A stretch of DNA of 64,000 nucleotides from Typha latifolia (GCA_019914945.1 CM034100.1:18549096-18613095); one strand, 5' to 3'. Positions 11,931-28,945 are shown, counted from the stretch's first letter. Made by a program: numbers and translations. The notes: a model not told the origin generated them from the sequence alone.

Positions 11931-13316
11931 GGTGTTTACTCATTCACTCATCTCATCTTTAAGCTGTTGGATATTTGTAAGATTATTAGTGGTCCCTCGA
12001 ACTCCAAATAAAAGGCAACCCTCTTCTTATTTTTGTCTCCTTTCCACACCACACTTTTATCATTCACAGTAATCTTAGATGGGCTTCCACAGCCCGGCCC
12101 TTACAGTTAGTTGGTTGATTTCTAAAGCCATGTTTAGATTTTTTTACTTATCCAACACCATCGACGTATGAATATTGATCCTAGCAATAGGGCAAGTCAA
12201 ATGCCTTTTAATCAAACACTTTATTTTTTCTTTAAAAAAAATGTGAAAAATTTATCCTGCGAATGGAACCCTTTGTCTTGGGTTGGGACTGATATTTTAA
12301 TTCCTAATCCCCGCACAGCAATCTCCCTTTAATTTTCCAACCACTAGAAGTGAATTGTATCTCTAATAGTTGCTTTCTATTTAAAAGCTTTTTGCTTGTT
12401 AGGTGGAGTGTCGTCTCTTCTTCTTATTTGCTCTTACTGACTTTTTTACCGTCCATTTGCTTCCGGAACTTTGACTTATTAGCAAGGTACGAACTACCAC
12501 CCTCCTGTGCTCTGCTGACAAGACCAACAAGTTATTTTTTGATCATTTGTTTAGATATTTATCTCTCTCTATCTCCGTAAGCATCTTGGGTTTCTTCATC
12601 TTCTTGAGATTCTCCATAGCTTACTTGCTCTGCTCACTGACTACAAAATTTTAGCATCTTTTCTCTTTAGGTGTTCTTGTTTTATGCTTCGTTGTTTCGG
12701 TAGCAGGTTTAATTCAGTGAAGGATGGCTTTTTCACTATAATAGTTGGACTTTTGTAGAGGTTAGCATAATCGTTTTCATAGTTGATGGATTATTTACAT
12801 ATTTGGCGATCGAGTAGCCTCATGTTTGTGTTCTTGTATGTCAAAAGATTCTGCAATTTTTGGGGTTTTTTTTTTTGTACAGTAATTTCTTATAAATCCT
12901 TTATTTTCTCAACTAAGCGGACAATAAATAAAAACAGGTAGGAATTCCTTGATATCTGATATTTCCTTTTCAATTCACTATAAATTTTATTTCATATGGT
13001 GGCGTCTTCAGTACTTAAAAACGCTGACTTTCTTTATTTTCTGTTTCTGAAGATTCGGTTTAACTTACTTGTACGACACTTTTATGCTGTTCTGGAATTC
13101 CCTAGTTTGACATTATTTTTTCCTTAATTTTTCAATAAAGTGCAAAATTTTCATAATAACTTCTGGTGTGAATTGCTCCATAAGCAATTCAATGAACAAG
13201 GTTTGGTAATATTTGTAATTCTTATCCTTAGATAGTTTGCCCTAATTTGTAGGCTTATTGTTTTCTCCCTGCTCAGATTCTTTCCTTATGAAGGCAGAAT
13301 CTTGTATTCTCATTGA

Positions 13317-17807
<4,491 letters not shown>

Positions 17808-18708
17808 GAGGACTCTTCACTCTTCAGACATATTCCTTTTCTGTTTGTATGAATATAGCACTAAAAACATATGGGTGAATAAGTGAAGCTAGAACAGATA
17901 TCATAGTGATGCACATATTCTTCCTAGAACTTATGAATACACTAATCCATTTCAGTGGGAGTTATGGCGGTGCATCTAAGACAATTGTGTGGATTTGTAT
18001 ATGCTGGATCCCTCAAGCAACAGAATATAGTTGTGGCACGTAACTTTGGATATCTTGTATGCATAACAAAATATAGTTTATTTTAACTCTGCAATCGTTT
18101 GAACAGATTTTGATACCAGGTTCTGTGTGCTATGTTCAAACGAGATTATAGAACTATTGGAGATTATGCCTGCTTAGGGGCTCACAATAGGACTGCATCA
18201 GATCTAGTATTTTTATAGCATTTCCCAGATGATCAGCGTTGTTTGTATTCAGGAAAGGAAGATAGGATTGTAATCAAGCCACAATTCCCTGATACTGCTT
18301 TAGTAATCTTCCGGTGATTGTATGTTAGGAATTGCAAACTTAAGTGCATCACCAATATCGGAATGGAAATTCATGCCAACTACTGAAAGCTGGATTTTTT
18401 TTTTCCTCATCCGTGCTATCACACGATAATTTCAGCAACTATAGATCTCTATCTAATTCAATCAAACTTTCGTTAATGCCTAGTTCTTGTTAGATGCTTC
18501 TCTTGCCAATGTCTTATCATTGTCTTACAATTTCCATCGGTAATATTCTCTCATATCATGCGAATCAAGCAAAGACACACCATAATAATAAATCTGGGTT
18601 TCTATTCTCATATCATGTTCAAAACAGGAGAGGAGAGGAGAGGAGAGTGTACAAAACATAAGGATGATTCATGATTACATGGCCAAGGAGTTGAGTTCCC
18701 TGAAGTCG
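17808..18708. other. Convergent 3' UTR region
   Basis: Lies between the 3' ends of the aspartic proteinase (+) and the rubredoxin gene (-). A short GGAGA tandem sits at about 18629-18648. No further gene seen. Confidence 0.5.
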
Positions 18709-19308
18709 CTACTGCAAGAAGTAGCCGGAAAGGAAGAGAGCAAAGGCCAGGAAGAGGCTGCCGTAGATGAGGAGGGCCTTCTGGCCGGAGGTGAGGGTAT
18801 TGCCCCCGAGACCGAACTGCTGGTTCTCCGCGAACCCCGCAATCTCCACGCTCTTGCTCTCGAAGAAGGACTTGGCGGCGCCGCACGTGGGGCAGCGCCA
18901 GTCTTCTGGAAGCTTCGCGAACTGCAGCCCCGGAGGGATCGGGTACGACGGATCGCCCACCGCTTCGTCGTATCGATACCCGCACGACCGACACTCGTAG
19001 ATCCCCGTGTTTAATACAGCAAACTTCTCCTCGAACCGGCGTGGATCCACATCCAATTGATCCAGAGATTCCTCGTCCTCCTCTTTTGAAGTCGAAGAGA
19101 CCTCTTCTTCTGGTTGCGAGAGGGGCTTGTCCTCTTTGGAGACTTCAACGGAACAGATGGTGAGGCGGGACGGAGCAGGGTGCCTCCTGGCAGGAAAGAT
19201 GGGTCTTTTGGGGCTAGGGAGGAGATGAGTCTGGGAAGGCTTCTTCATTGGGTGGATAGAGTGGAGCCGGTGGAAGGAGAAGGTGAGCCTTATGGTAGCC
19301 GAAGCCAT
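18709..19308 (-). CDS. RBD1: Plastid rubredoxin-like protein with C-terminal membrane anchor
   Basis: One exon of 199 residues. The first 50 or so residues look like a chloroplast transit peptide: rich in Ser, His, Pro and basic residues, with no acidic residues. An acidic linker follows. The rubredoxin domain then has two CxxC knuckles for one iron, CRSCGYRYDEAVGD and CPTCGAAKSFF, with the usual GLQFAKLPEDWRCP between them. A hydrophobic helix near the C-terminus (LIYGSLFLAFALFLSGYF) anchors it in the thylakoid. This layout matches the plant and algal RBD1/RubA family, which is required for photosystem II accumulation. It lacks the PDZ domain of the related ENH1. The gene is transcribed away from the GeBP-like gene. 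Confidence 0.9.
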   Translation of the reverse strand: MASATIRLTFSFHRLHSIHPMKKPSQTHLLPSPKRPIFPARRHPAPSRLTICSVEVSKEDKPLSQPEEEVSSTSKEEDEESLDQLDVDPRRFEEKFAVLNTGIYECRSCGYRYDEAVGDPSYPIPPGLQFAKLPEDWRCPTCGAAKSFFESKSVEIAGFAENQQFGLGGNTLTSGQKALLIYGSLFLAFALFLSGYFLQ

Positions 19309-19738
19309 TGAAGTTGTCCAGCTCTCTCTCTCTCTCTCTCTCTAAAAGTAATTGCAGATGAGGAGGAGGGAAGAGATAGCCATATTCTCGCGGTTGTAGA
19401 GGAGGATAAGGTTGGTCTACGGTGTCTTTATGTAAATAAACAGTCGTGAAGAGTCTAATTCTGATTAAATTTCCATTTACCCTCCATCCCTGGACTCGGA
19501 TTGACCGTACTCGTCTATAGTAAATCACAGCCGCCCATGTCTTGTCCAATAGCCCACCATCTCTATCAGGCTGAGATCAATCCAGCAAGGGCCCCTGCCC
19601 TGAGTCGTACGCCACCGTGACCAAACTCTAACCCTAATTTAAGCAAAATCCGATTGCAAATCCAGACCAAAACCCACCCTCAAATCTCAATTTTCCTCGC
19701 AAAAAGAGTAGGGGAAAAAGAGAGAGAGAGAGAGAAGG
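19309..19738. promoter_or_regulatory. Shared divergent promoter region, 430 bp
   Basis: Start codons of the rubredoxin gene (-) and the GeBP-like gene (+) lie only 430 bases apart, so both 5' UTRs and promoters fit in this interval. A (CT)n tract at 19322-19343 lies in the rubredoxin leader and a (GA)n tract at 19721-19735 in the GeBP leader, both purine-rich on the sense strand. An AACCCTAAT element lies near 19628. Confidence 0.6.
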
Positions 19739-20989
19739 ATGCCATCCGCCGAAGAAGAGGACCGCGCCGTCTTCGAGGACGACGACGACGACGACGACGA
19801 TGACGAAGATACCGAAGGAGACGATACCGACGAGGAAGACAACGCCGATGGCGATGCTGCTCCGGCGGCGGCTGCGCAGCCTCCTCTGCCGCCACCAAAG
19901 GCGGAGAACCCCGATAGTTCCACCATCCCTTCATCCTCCGATCCCGCTACAAACCCTAATCCTAATCCTACCCACCCCTCCGATCCCTCATCCGTGCCAC
20001 AGAACGGCGCAATCTCCGCCCTTCCCCTCGCCACCGCTATCTCAGTTCCGGTGGCATCCATCTCCGAGGATAGGAAGCCGATCGCTTCCTCCTTTGATGA
20101 ATCCCGGCGGCTATTTCAACGATTGTGGACTGACGAGGACGAGATCATAATCCTGAGGGGTTTCTTAGACTTCACCACGCGGCGGGGCACCACCTTCGCC
20201 TCCCATCAGTACGACACGGGTCCCTTCTACGATGAGATCAAGACGCAGCTCCAGCTCGAATTCAACAAGAACCAGCTCATCGAGAAGCTCCGCCGCCTCA
20301 AGAAGAAGTACCGGAACTGCGTCAACCGGATTCGGTCCACGGGGAAAGACTTCGCCTTTAAGAGTCCCCACGAGCAGGCCATCTTTGAGATCGCGCGCAA
20401 CATCTGGAGACCCAGCATGAAGAGGGATCGAGACAGCGAAGAGGATGAGCTTAATCCCCCTATCAACGGTGGCGACTCTAACTGTGCTATGGTTGTGAGC
20501 GACGGCGCTTTGAGCTGTGAAAGGAAGATGTATAGGTCGAGACGGCGGTTTAGGAGGAGGAGAACTGTGGAAGATTCCTCAGCAGCAGCAGCAGCTGCTG
20601 CAGCCGCAGCGGCAGGAGACGGAACGGCGGTTCCGGTGGTGGTGACAGTGGATAATTCTATCCCAACTTCTCGCACACCGTCCTCCTCTTCCCCGGCAAT
20701 CCCCGTGATTATTGAGGAGACTGTGAGGAGTTGCCTCACGCCTCTTTTCAAGGAGTTGGTGAACTCTGCTATTGGAGCAGGGCCGCTTGGGGGAGGTCAA
20801 TTAGGGCTTGGTGGTTTGGCTGGCTCTCTGAACGCACTGCCCTTGTGTCTTGTTGGCTCGGAGGCACCTGTGGATGGCAAGTGGAATAAACAGCGGATTC
20901 TGGAGCTGGAGGTGTACTTGAAGAGGATAGAGCTTGTGAGAGACCAGATCAAATTAACCCTGGAGGAGCTCAAGTCCTCTGCTAGTTGA
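19739..20989 (+). CDS. GeBP/storekeeper-like (DUF573) transcription regulator
   Basis: A single exon of 416 residues. The N-terminus is very acidic, with an Asp run at residues 14-22. The DUF573 domain, a non-classical MYB-like DNA-binding fold, spans about residues 125-223, from LFQRLWTDEDEIIILRGFLD through LRRLKKKYRN to HEQAIFEIARNIW. A basic cluster (YRSRRRFRRRR) and an alanine run follow. The C-terminal helix (LELEVYLKRIELVRDQIKLT) is the leucine-zipper-like segment usual in the GLABROUS1 enhancer-binding family. In Arabidopsis these nuclear proteins act in trichome and cytokinin responses; the role here is not known. The start codon follows a GA-rich leader and no other in-frame ATG lies close upstream. 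Confidence 0.9.
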   Translation: MPSAEEEDRAVFEDDDDDDDDDEDTEGDDTDEEDNADGDAAPAAAAQPPLPPPKAENPDSSTIPSSSDPATNPNPNPTHPSDPSSVPQNGAISALPLATAISVPVASISEDRKPIASSFDESRRLFQRLWTDEDEIIILRGFLDFTTRRGTTFASHQYDTGPFYDEIKTQLQLEFNKNQLIEKLRRLKKKYRNCVNRIRSTGKDFAFKSPHEQAIFEIARNIWRPSMKRDRDSEEDELNPPINGGDSNCAMVVSDGALSCERKMYRSRRRFRRRRTVEDSSAAAAAAAAAAAGDGTAVPVVVTVDNSIPTSRTPSSSSPAIPVIIEETVRSCLTPLFKELVNSAIGAGPLGGGQLGLGGLAGSLNALPLCLVGSEAPVDGKWNKQRILELEVYLKRIELVRDQIKLTLEELKSSAS

Positions 20990-23364
20990 ACTGAGGTTCT
21001 TTATTTCAAAACTTGTAATTTTAAGTTTAATTTATAATTCTTGTGTTACTTTTTAATGAACTCGTTTATTAGAAGGTGTGGGCAACTTTAAAGGGGAAAA
21101 AGATCTGTCATTTTACTTTTTACTCTTAGTCTCGAGCACTGTTTTTGGTCTTTTTTACTTCGTAAGAAATAACAACTGGGGTCTGGGGAGGGAGTACGTT
21201 GACTAGAAAGGTGCCAAATCATTACATTTATTAGTTATCCGCATCTCCCCTAATGCTTTCAGTTGTTAGAAGTTTATATATATATATGTATGTATGTATG
21301 GTGCTCTCCCTAATTTCTGCATGATCATGTTTTAATGTTAAACATCTCTATTAATCTATATTTACATATAAAGCTATCCTTTGTTTCTTTCAAGTGGCAT
21401 TAATTGTAGGCTAGGTTTCTGTTAGGGTATATCGTATAGGATATAACTATAGAAGCATTTTTGCTGGTAAAAGATGAAAATAACATTAATAAAGGAACTG
21501 AATTTCATTGAAAGTAAAAATCCATCTCTGATTTGGTATCAAAGTGAACTATCTTATGTGAAAGAAATTTAAGTTAAAAAGAAGGTATGTGTTGAACCTA
21601 GATATTAGGCTTCTATGATTAAAAGGGAATATAAACCTTGCTTCCAGTGAAATGAAGCTTGTCTGTGGAATCTCCTTTACAAAAATGTATATGGTCTGTA
21701 TATTTGGTTTTGGCGTTTTAGGATTGCTTAGCTGTTTATATGGTGGAAAGACTGAAAGAAGGTTTGTGGTAAATTGATGGTTTCTAAGATTTTAATCTAT
21801 GGGTGAAAAGTGATCTGCTTGCTGGAATGATTAATGATGCAATACCAATGGGATGTGCTGATCTTCTTATCTTTTGTGATGAGAAATGGTTGTTTTGATA
21901 TGCAAAGTGGACTAGATGTAGTTAATGGCATCTTACTCCAGTTACGGAGAATGGTAGAATTGTAAGAACTACGTTAAATATAGGTGATGAGTGCTATAAA
22001 TTGTCTGTTGAGTAGGTAAAAATATACTTTTTGTTGAAGTCAGAAGGCAAGAAGGTTTATTATGTTTCTAGAATGTTGATTATAAAGCGATAGACAAATA
22101 ATTCAGTTTCAAATCCCTTGATTTTCTTCAACCTTTATTGTACATAATTAGGAGTCGGTACTTTGTAAACTGACAATGCCTCTTTTAGCTGTAGAACTCT
22201 TGTATCAAAACTGACAATACATCTTATGTTTTTTGGATGCTGAAAATTGGAAATGCTGATCAGTGGATGAAGCGTGTTATGTTGATACAATAGTACATTC
22301 TTTCGAATAAAATGAATGTTTGCTTACTCATCTTACTCCCGTTTCTGGTTTTGTCTGGATGCTCTGCAATTTCGATAGTCAATCAGTGGCGGGACTACTT
22401 ATAAGCCTATGCCCTGTGAATTTCTCTTATATCAAAGGCATGTTGCATGTTTCTCTGTTTATGCTATAAATGATGGGGAAAAGAAAATGAAAATCTAGTA
22501 AATGCTTGGTTGTAATAGAGGAACCAAATCCAAGTAATTCATGTTTGTGGAATGCTCAACAGACAGAAATAGGTACATGTTCTGTTTATTGTTTTTAGTA
22601 TGGATCTTGCTTTGGGATCTACTTATTTCCATGTTTAATAGCAGTGGGATTCATAAATATCCTGTGCGGAGATATAATTATGTAGCTGTTTCTATTCGTT
22701 TGTCACCTTTCTACTTAGTGTAGTTGAGAAATGTGGAGTTTAAGATATTCGTCTGTTTAGGAACAATAAGTATGTGTTATGGTACGATAAATAATTAGTT
22801 CAAGATAGCACCGGTAGAGTGCAGAAAGCGAGGGCGAGGATTCCTTTGAAGATGAGCAGCACAGCAGTAAGCCATAAGTGTGGGGTTGTCGATTAATTGC
22901 AATATGGTCCTTGATTTGATTTGGACATCATCATCATCGTAATCATCTCGGTAGGACCGGGTCAACCTTCAACTTATATATATTTTCGTCTACGCCACAC
23001 GAATCACACGGCGCTGATGTCGCATAATTAATTACATCTCGGTAGGACCGGATCGACCTCAATGCATTCATGTTGACAAAATTGGTTTCATATATATATA
23101 AATAATATTTTCTTAATTACTTCAATCAGTGTGCATTTACTAAAGCTCCATCTGATCAATATTCAATTAATTGTTAACTCCTTTTCCTCCCTCTGTTATT
23201 TACAAAATATCAAAGTAAATGTATATATATAAATATGCTGGCCGGTGATATCCACAAAACCTAGCTAGCCTCTCACTGGATCTACTGCTATTACATCCAT
23301 GCTCTATCTGTCTGTCTGTCTATCTATCTATATGATCTATCTCTATCTCTATCTCTATCTCTAC
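20990..23364. other. Intergenic region
   Basis: 3' ends of the GeBP-like gene (+) and the WRKY gene (-) converge here. About 1.9 kb of T-rich sequence shows no coding signal. A pair of 25-bp near-identical repeats and a (CTAT/CTCTAT)n tract at about 23306-23363 lie near the WRKY stop codon. Confidence 0.5.
22944..23059. repeat. Pair of 25-bp direct repeats
   Basis: CATCTCGGTAGGACCGG plus eight further bases occurs at 22944-22968 and again at 23035-23059 with two mismatches, 91 bases apart. Each copy contains a self-complementary CGGTAGGACCG core. Origin unknown. Confidence 0.75.
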
Positions 23365-25755
23365 CTAGTCAGTGCCACTACCTGTGCCGGCGTTAAAATG
23401 AGGAGATCCCATCATCGATGTAATGGCGGCAGCCAAAGCCGCGCTGAAGTTAGGATCCGACGCAATAGCTGCCGTCACCGATTCAACCATAGCCTGCTGT
23501 CGCGGCCCCAAATGAGCCCCCGCCGGCCCCACCCGTCCAGACGGCCTGTTAGGGAGGTACATCGACAGCGGCATTGTCGGAGGATGGTTCCTTTCGATTT
23601 GGACGAGGGGGTTGGGGTTCTGGGTGAGGTCTAGGGTGATGGTGGGGAACGGGGCCGAGGCCGACAAGGTGGCGATGGTCGACGCGTACTGCAAGGGGTT
23701 GAGAAATCCCACAGCCGCGGGATTCACCGGTGAATCCCTGCAGGAGCTTGTGATGGAGCCAGAGAGGAGCATGGCGGCGGCGGCGGACGTGGTGTTAGCC
23801 ATGGCGATGGCCGCGGGAGGAAGGGGGTGATTGTGGTTGCCCTCATAAGTTGTTATGAGTATACTCTTGTCTTCGGCGCATCTCTGCACCTGTTTCAATG
23901 CACCAAATAATTAAGGTTAATTTAGCAAAATGGAGACGATCGCAACTGGCCGTTGATCCAGAGACATCAAACTTACTAGGCAAATACTACATATGTATAT
24001 GTATTTCTAAGTGATTAGTAGGTGATGTATCGCCATCTTAATTAGTTAGGGATTAATTTACCTGCTTCCGAACCGGGCATCCGACAGCCATGGTGCATCG
24101 GTAGTAGGCTCGTGGGCATGGATTGCCCTTGGCCATCTTCTGACCATATTTCCTCCATTGACATCCATCGCTAATCTACACACACACACACAAAAGCAAC
24201 ATTGTATTTTTAGCTCTTAATAATTCTAATTAACCAAACTAATGTTGATATATTATTTGCTGTGGTGCATGTACGTTACGTACCATCGGTGCATCCGATC
24301 GAGCACGCACCGAAACTCTTGCCTTCCTGCATGGCACTTCAGCCATTGGTTGGCTGCTTCTTTCTTGCGTTGCACTCAGGTCAACTCCATCTTGACGAAT
24401 CCCTCTCTCGTTGAAAGGAATCATCCCGGGCTCAAAGGAGCTGTTTGCTTTGTTGCTCGAAGAAGGCGACCGTTCTTCCTCACTACCATCGGCGTGCTCC
24501 ATGTCAGTCTCTCGCACAGAAGAGTGCTGGCGTTCCAAATCTTTTTGAGCCGGCCGTAATGCCATTGGAGCACTGGCTGTCTCGATTTGCTTATGACTCT
24601 GTGGTTTGAATTAATCTGTTAATGTATTAGAGGGGGAAAAAAATATGAAAAGCTGCGTGCAAAATGAAAGAGATTTTTTAGATACTAGAAGAATTCAAAG
24701 TCTATGTGACATGAATTTATGAAATTTCTACTAACTCTAAGCTCCACGTAGAGTACGCGTATATAAAGAGATAACAATCAGCTAGCTAGAGATGTGCTTA
24801 GCTTCTGAACAAATTATATATGGGACTCAGATTTAAAATGAAACTCACATCTAAAATTGCACGCAATGAAATTAAATTAGGGAGGAAAAAGAAAGCGCAA
24901 ATCGTTCAATTAAAATTGAAGTTTGATGGTTGAAGGAAACAAACAACAATTAGGGGAAAAAAACAATTAAAAGAGGAGCAATAATAACCTGTGGGTGCGG
25001 AGTCTGATCATGTGCTTGTTGTCGCGTCACAAGAAGAAGCTGGCTATAAAGAGCACTGTAATTTCTGGTGAGATGATCCACCATGCTCCTCAATCTTCGA
25101 TTCTCCTCTCCTAATCTCTTCAGCTCGTCTCGTAGTGTATTCACATGCATCTACCATCACATAGATTAATTTATAGACACCCCCGTTATATATATATATA
25201 TATATATATACCAAATTAATTTACACAAACTCCTTTGGTGTGTGTGTGTGTGTGTGTGTTGCGTTGCAGTTGCATCAGATGCTGTAACTCTTAGTGATTA
25301 ATGAAACTTACTTTGTTATTTGGTTTAGGATGGTCCTCCATGGAAGGCAAACCGGTAGATGTGCTCGTGGTAAGCAGATCCAATCCCGTCTGCAGCAAGG
25401 GAGTTGCAAACAACCAGATATATTAAAATTGGCAGTACATCAAAATTAAGCTAGCTAGCTACGTACAGTCAAGATGTGCACTCATATAAGAATACGGCTA
25501 GGCGCTAGCACAAGTTATTAAGGTATATGGCTCATGACTTACGTGGACGGTGGTGCAGCCACGATCCGATATGCCCTCTCCGCCACCACTGCCTCCGACG
25601 CCGGCAGTCTCGTCGCTCCTCCTCCGATGACTCTCCGAGAAGAAGTCCACCTCCTTGATCTTTCCCTTCCGTTTGATATCGATATCCTCATCGCCGCCGT
25701 CACCAGAAGATTCGTGTTGCGAGTGCAGCAAAGCCAATTCCCTCGGTCTCTCCAT
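23365..25755 (-). CDS. WRKY transcription factor, group IIb
   Basis: Six exons read on the minus strand: 25543-25755, 25312-25389, 24989-25150, 24284-24598, 24062-24175, 23365-23889, all in phase 0, giving 468 residues. Exon 3 encodes a heptad-repeat leucine zipper ([20 protein letters not shown], about residues 103-122). The WRKY domain spans the exon 5/6 border: WRKYGQK at 263-269, zinc ligands Cys283 and Cys289 (CTMAVGC) and His313 and His315 (HNH). The intron falls just before VQR, the site conserved in groups IIa and IIb. Flanking [11 protein letters not shown] and [10 protein letters not shown] are group IIb marks, as in the WRKY6/31/42/47 group. It is a nuclear regulator binding W-boxes, often in stress, senescence or phosphate responses; the exact role is not known. 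A (GA)n tract lies in the 5' leader. Confidence 0.93.
25190..25260. repeat. (AT)n and (GT)n microsatellites in a WRKY intron
   Basis: About ten AT units at 25190-25210 and about ten GT units at 25239-25259, both inside intron 2 of the WRKY gene. Confidence 0.9.
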
Positions 25756-25790
25756 TTGAGATAGAGATAGAGAAAGAGATAGATATAGGA

Positions 25791-25792
<2 letters not shown>

Positions 25793-25833
<41 letters not shown>
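25793..25833. repeat. (GA)n tract in WRKY 5' leader
   Basis: About twenty GA units 38 bases upstream of the start codon; CT-rich on the sense (minus) strand, a common 5' UTR feature in plants. Confidence 0.9.
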
Positions 25834-25838
<5 letters not shown>

Positions 25839-26062
25839 GGAAGAAAGAGTTTAAAGAATAGGGTGTAAGTACAGAAAAGTATAAGTAAAAAAAAATTGAA
25901 GACATAGTGTGGAAATTGAATATAAATTTAGAGAAAGCGGGGGAGCTGAGATTGTAAAGGGGGTAAAAAAAAAGAAAAGGAATCATAGCAAATAAGGTAA
26001 CCGGAGAAGCGGTAGGAAGGCGTAACGGCGTTACATCCAACACAGGTTCACCGGTTTTCTGG

Positions 26063-26144
26063 CACGTGTGGGGTCAACCAAGTCAATGGCGATGTGGGCT
26101 TGCGGGACCCATGGGGAAGGGCGTACCTAATGCAGAGCTTGACT
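26063..26144 (-). promoter_or_regulatory. G-box and W-box cluster upstream of the WRKY gene
   Basis: A palindromic G-box CACGTG lies at 26063-26068. W-boxes TTGACC (26072-26077) and TTGACT (26081-26086) lie on the minus strand and TTGACT on the plus strand at 26139-26144. The cluster is about 300-390 bases upstream of the start codon, where auto- or cross-regulation by WRKY factors is common. Confidence 0.5.
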
Positions 26145-26284
26145 TCTTGGCTAATTGGCGCGTGCGTCACCTGATGGAGACACGTCATCCAACAGTGGGA
26201 GCCACCCATTTAAAGATGGACACCTTTGCTCCAGCTAATCCTGCCTCGCTCCAATAGTCGTGCTTCATAATTTAATATATGATG

Positions 26285-26286
<2 letters not shown>

Positions 26287-26335
<49 letters not shown>
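26287..26335. repeat. (AT)n microsatellite
   Basis: About 24 AT units. Confidence 0.9.
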
Positions 26336-26336
<1 letters not shown>

Positions 26337-26545
26337 CCTTTGGATTTTTCTTTCTGAGGGATAAAATAATGCACAAAAGCAGCTGCGGTGTTTTACATAT
26401 ATGACAATATGTATATATGTGTGTAGCTGCTCAGAAACATATATTTTAATGGATATTAATTAAAGGTCACTTCATGATCGATTGTATTTTATTAGTTTGT
26501 CAGTTTTCCACACTTTTGTTTCATTGCTTGGAGCTAATTTTCCCT

Positions 26546-26548
<3 letters not shown>

Positions 26549-26581
<33 letters not shown>
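26549..26581. repeat. (AT)n microsatellite
   Basis: About 16 AT units, followed 80 bases later by a (GAA)n run. Confidence 0.9.
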
Positions 26582-26583
<2 letters not shown>

Positions 26584-28897
26584 TTTCTAAATAAGAAAAA
26601 TCCCAAGAAGGTGGAGTCCAAACGGCACACCTCTTGCAGCTTTGATATCTTCATCTCTCTAGAAGAAGAAGAAGAAGAAGAAGAAGAAGAAAAGTTAGTA
26701 GCAAAGATGATCTTTTAGTTAGCGGCACGCAACTTCATGTTGATGTCAGGTTTAGAGGAAGTGATTAATAGCTTTCCTCTTTTTTTTTTTTTTTACTTTT
26801 CGTTTTTATCTATCTTGATTCTCCTTATAAAATTTAAAATTATTCTTTGTTCATTTTAATTGCGGACACAAATTAATTAAAATTCTTAAAGGAACGCCCT
26901 TTCATTTAAGCCCATGATCTCCATAGAGAAGATAACATTATAACATTTAATCGCTCATCTATATTACTGCTCCTCACCGTTTTGGGTGAATCAAATAGTT
27001 CAATTGATCCATTGCTGACGGTGAAAGATGTGAAAATGTGTGGAATATGAAAAGAAAATAAAAGGATTGAAGAAGACCTAGATAGCTCCCATGAGTCTTT
27101 GACAGTGTTTCTTCTATATTATTTGGGAGCGGGAGCACTCTCTTCCTTATCAAGTATAGATATATATATATATGCTAATACAAATGTTTGGTTGTTTCTA
27201 ATTCTAGAATACACAAAAAATATAGTAATCTATATATGTTTAATATTATATTTTATATACATTTAAAATTATATATTTAGTTATTAGAGAGTTGGTTGGT
27301 ACTGTAGTCGCAGATACAACTTAAGATCTCCTTCGTGCTACACGTAATCACACGTACGTGAATAGTGTTATCAACTGTCAACACCTTAGTGTAGTGGACT
27401 GCATGATATTTCTTCGTTCAACTGACATAGATAGACTGGCTACCAGTAACATATAATGAAGCGAATAATTATTGAAATCCCTAATGCTACAAAAGGGTAG
27501 TATTCATGGCTAGCTGGGTTTATATAAATATACATTCCCTTTTATTTCTTTATGGTGGAATAGAATAGGGAACAAAGATGCCTATTGGATGCTATGCATT
27601 AATTCAACAGCAGTGACCATGACCATGGTGCTTGGTATACCAGAAATGATATATAATTTCTCCAAAAAATTGGAAAATAATAATAATAATAATTCAACAT
27701 TAATAAGGTACTCAACTAAAGAGGACTATTGACAGACTTTAATACATAATAGGCTAAATGTATCAACTATTGTGTGAACAGTAGAAATTTCCTAGCTACG
27801 CATCATTCTCACGCAACTTATTTCCTAGCTTACGCCATGGTCTCTGGATTGAATAGTGACATACGGTTTCAAGGAATGATAAATATGATCATATATACTT
27901 AAAAGGCAGGCAGGCAGCTAGCTAGATGGCCTGCTCATACGTACAATATAGGGGATTGGATTCGAGCAATTAAGTTAAGAAGGTAGAGCAGCCACGGTAA
28001 ACAAAAGCGGCGGCGGTAGAGGTGCTAAGTACTTAACTTGTACATCACGATTGACATTAATTAAGATGGCGAGAGGTTTGAACGTACGTGGGCTTCTCGT
28101 GAGAGAGAGGGAGAAAGATTATATATATATATATATATATAAAGATATTTTCCTTTCTTACATTTTTTTAGATACAGAATTGAACGCCAAAATAGATTTA
28201 TTTACGTTCGATCGGGTCATCGTATATATCTCAAGTATGAAACAGCTAGAATACTTGTGTCCACTCAATTTGCGCCCAAAACATCACATTCAATTTCAGT
28301 TGTTTTTGTTGGTATTTCCCATCTACACTTAGAGAAAATTAAAGAATTTGGATGGTTAATTATGCGGATGTGAACATGACATAGGAAACTTCTCTCTCTC
28401 ACGTCAACGGTGTGATGCAATTGGAGACTTACTTTTATTTAATTTGCAATTGATAGAGAAAAACTCGATCGCAGACATTTCCGCAACACCTCTAAAAGAG
28501 GAATAAATAGTCAACTTTGAAAGAACTTATTGTCAGCCTCTTTCAGATATGAATCTATCTAATTCAGAAGGGAAGAACTTGCATCCGTATCTCAGTTTCA
28601 ATTCAAACATGGGTTTGATTCACACTCATGTTCTGAGAAATATTTACCATCCGGAAAGAGAAAAACGGACCGGAGAGTTATTGAACTTGGTCATGGAATC
28701 CTAGCCAAGTTCACTAATCAATCATCTTTTTATCATTAACCAACTTCACTCTCCAATAAATAAAATAAAAATTCTAGTATAAATTCAAATTAATTCAAAT
28801 TTTATATTTGACATGATTTAAATCTATCATTTTTATTATTAAAGTCAAAAAGATATTTTAGTTCATTAATTTTTTATATTATTTATTTCCCTTCAAA

Positions 28898-28901
<4 letters not shown>

Positions 28902-28939
<38 letters not shown>
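28902..28939. repeat. (AT)n microsatellite next to the hAT element
   Basis: About 18 AT units ending 20 bases before the first hAT-type element. Confidence 0.9.
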
Positions 28940-28945
<6 letters not shown>

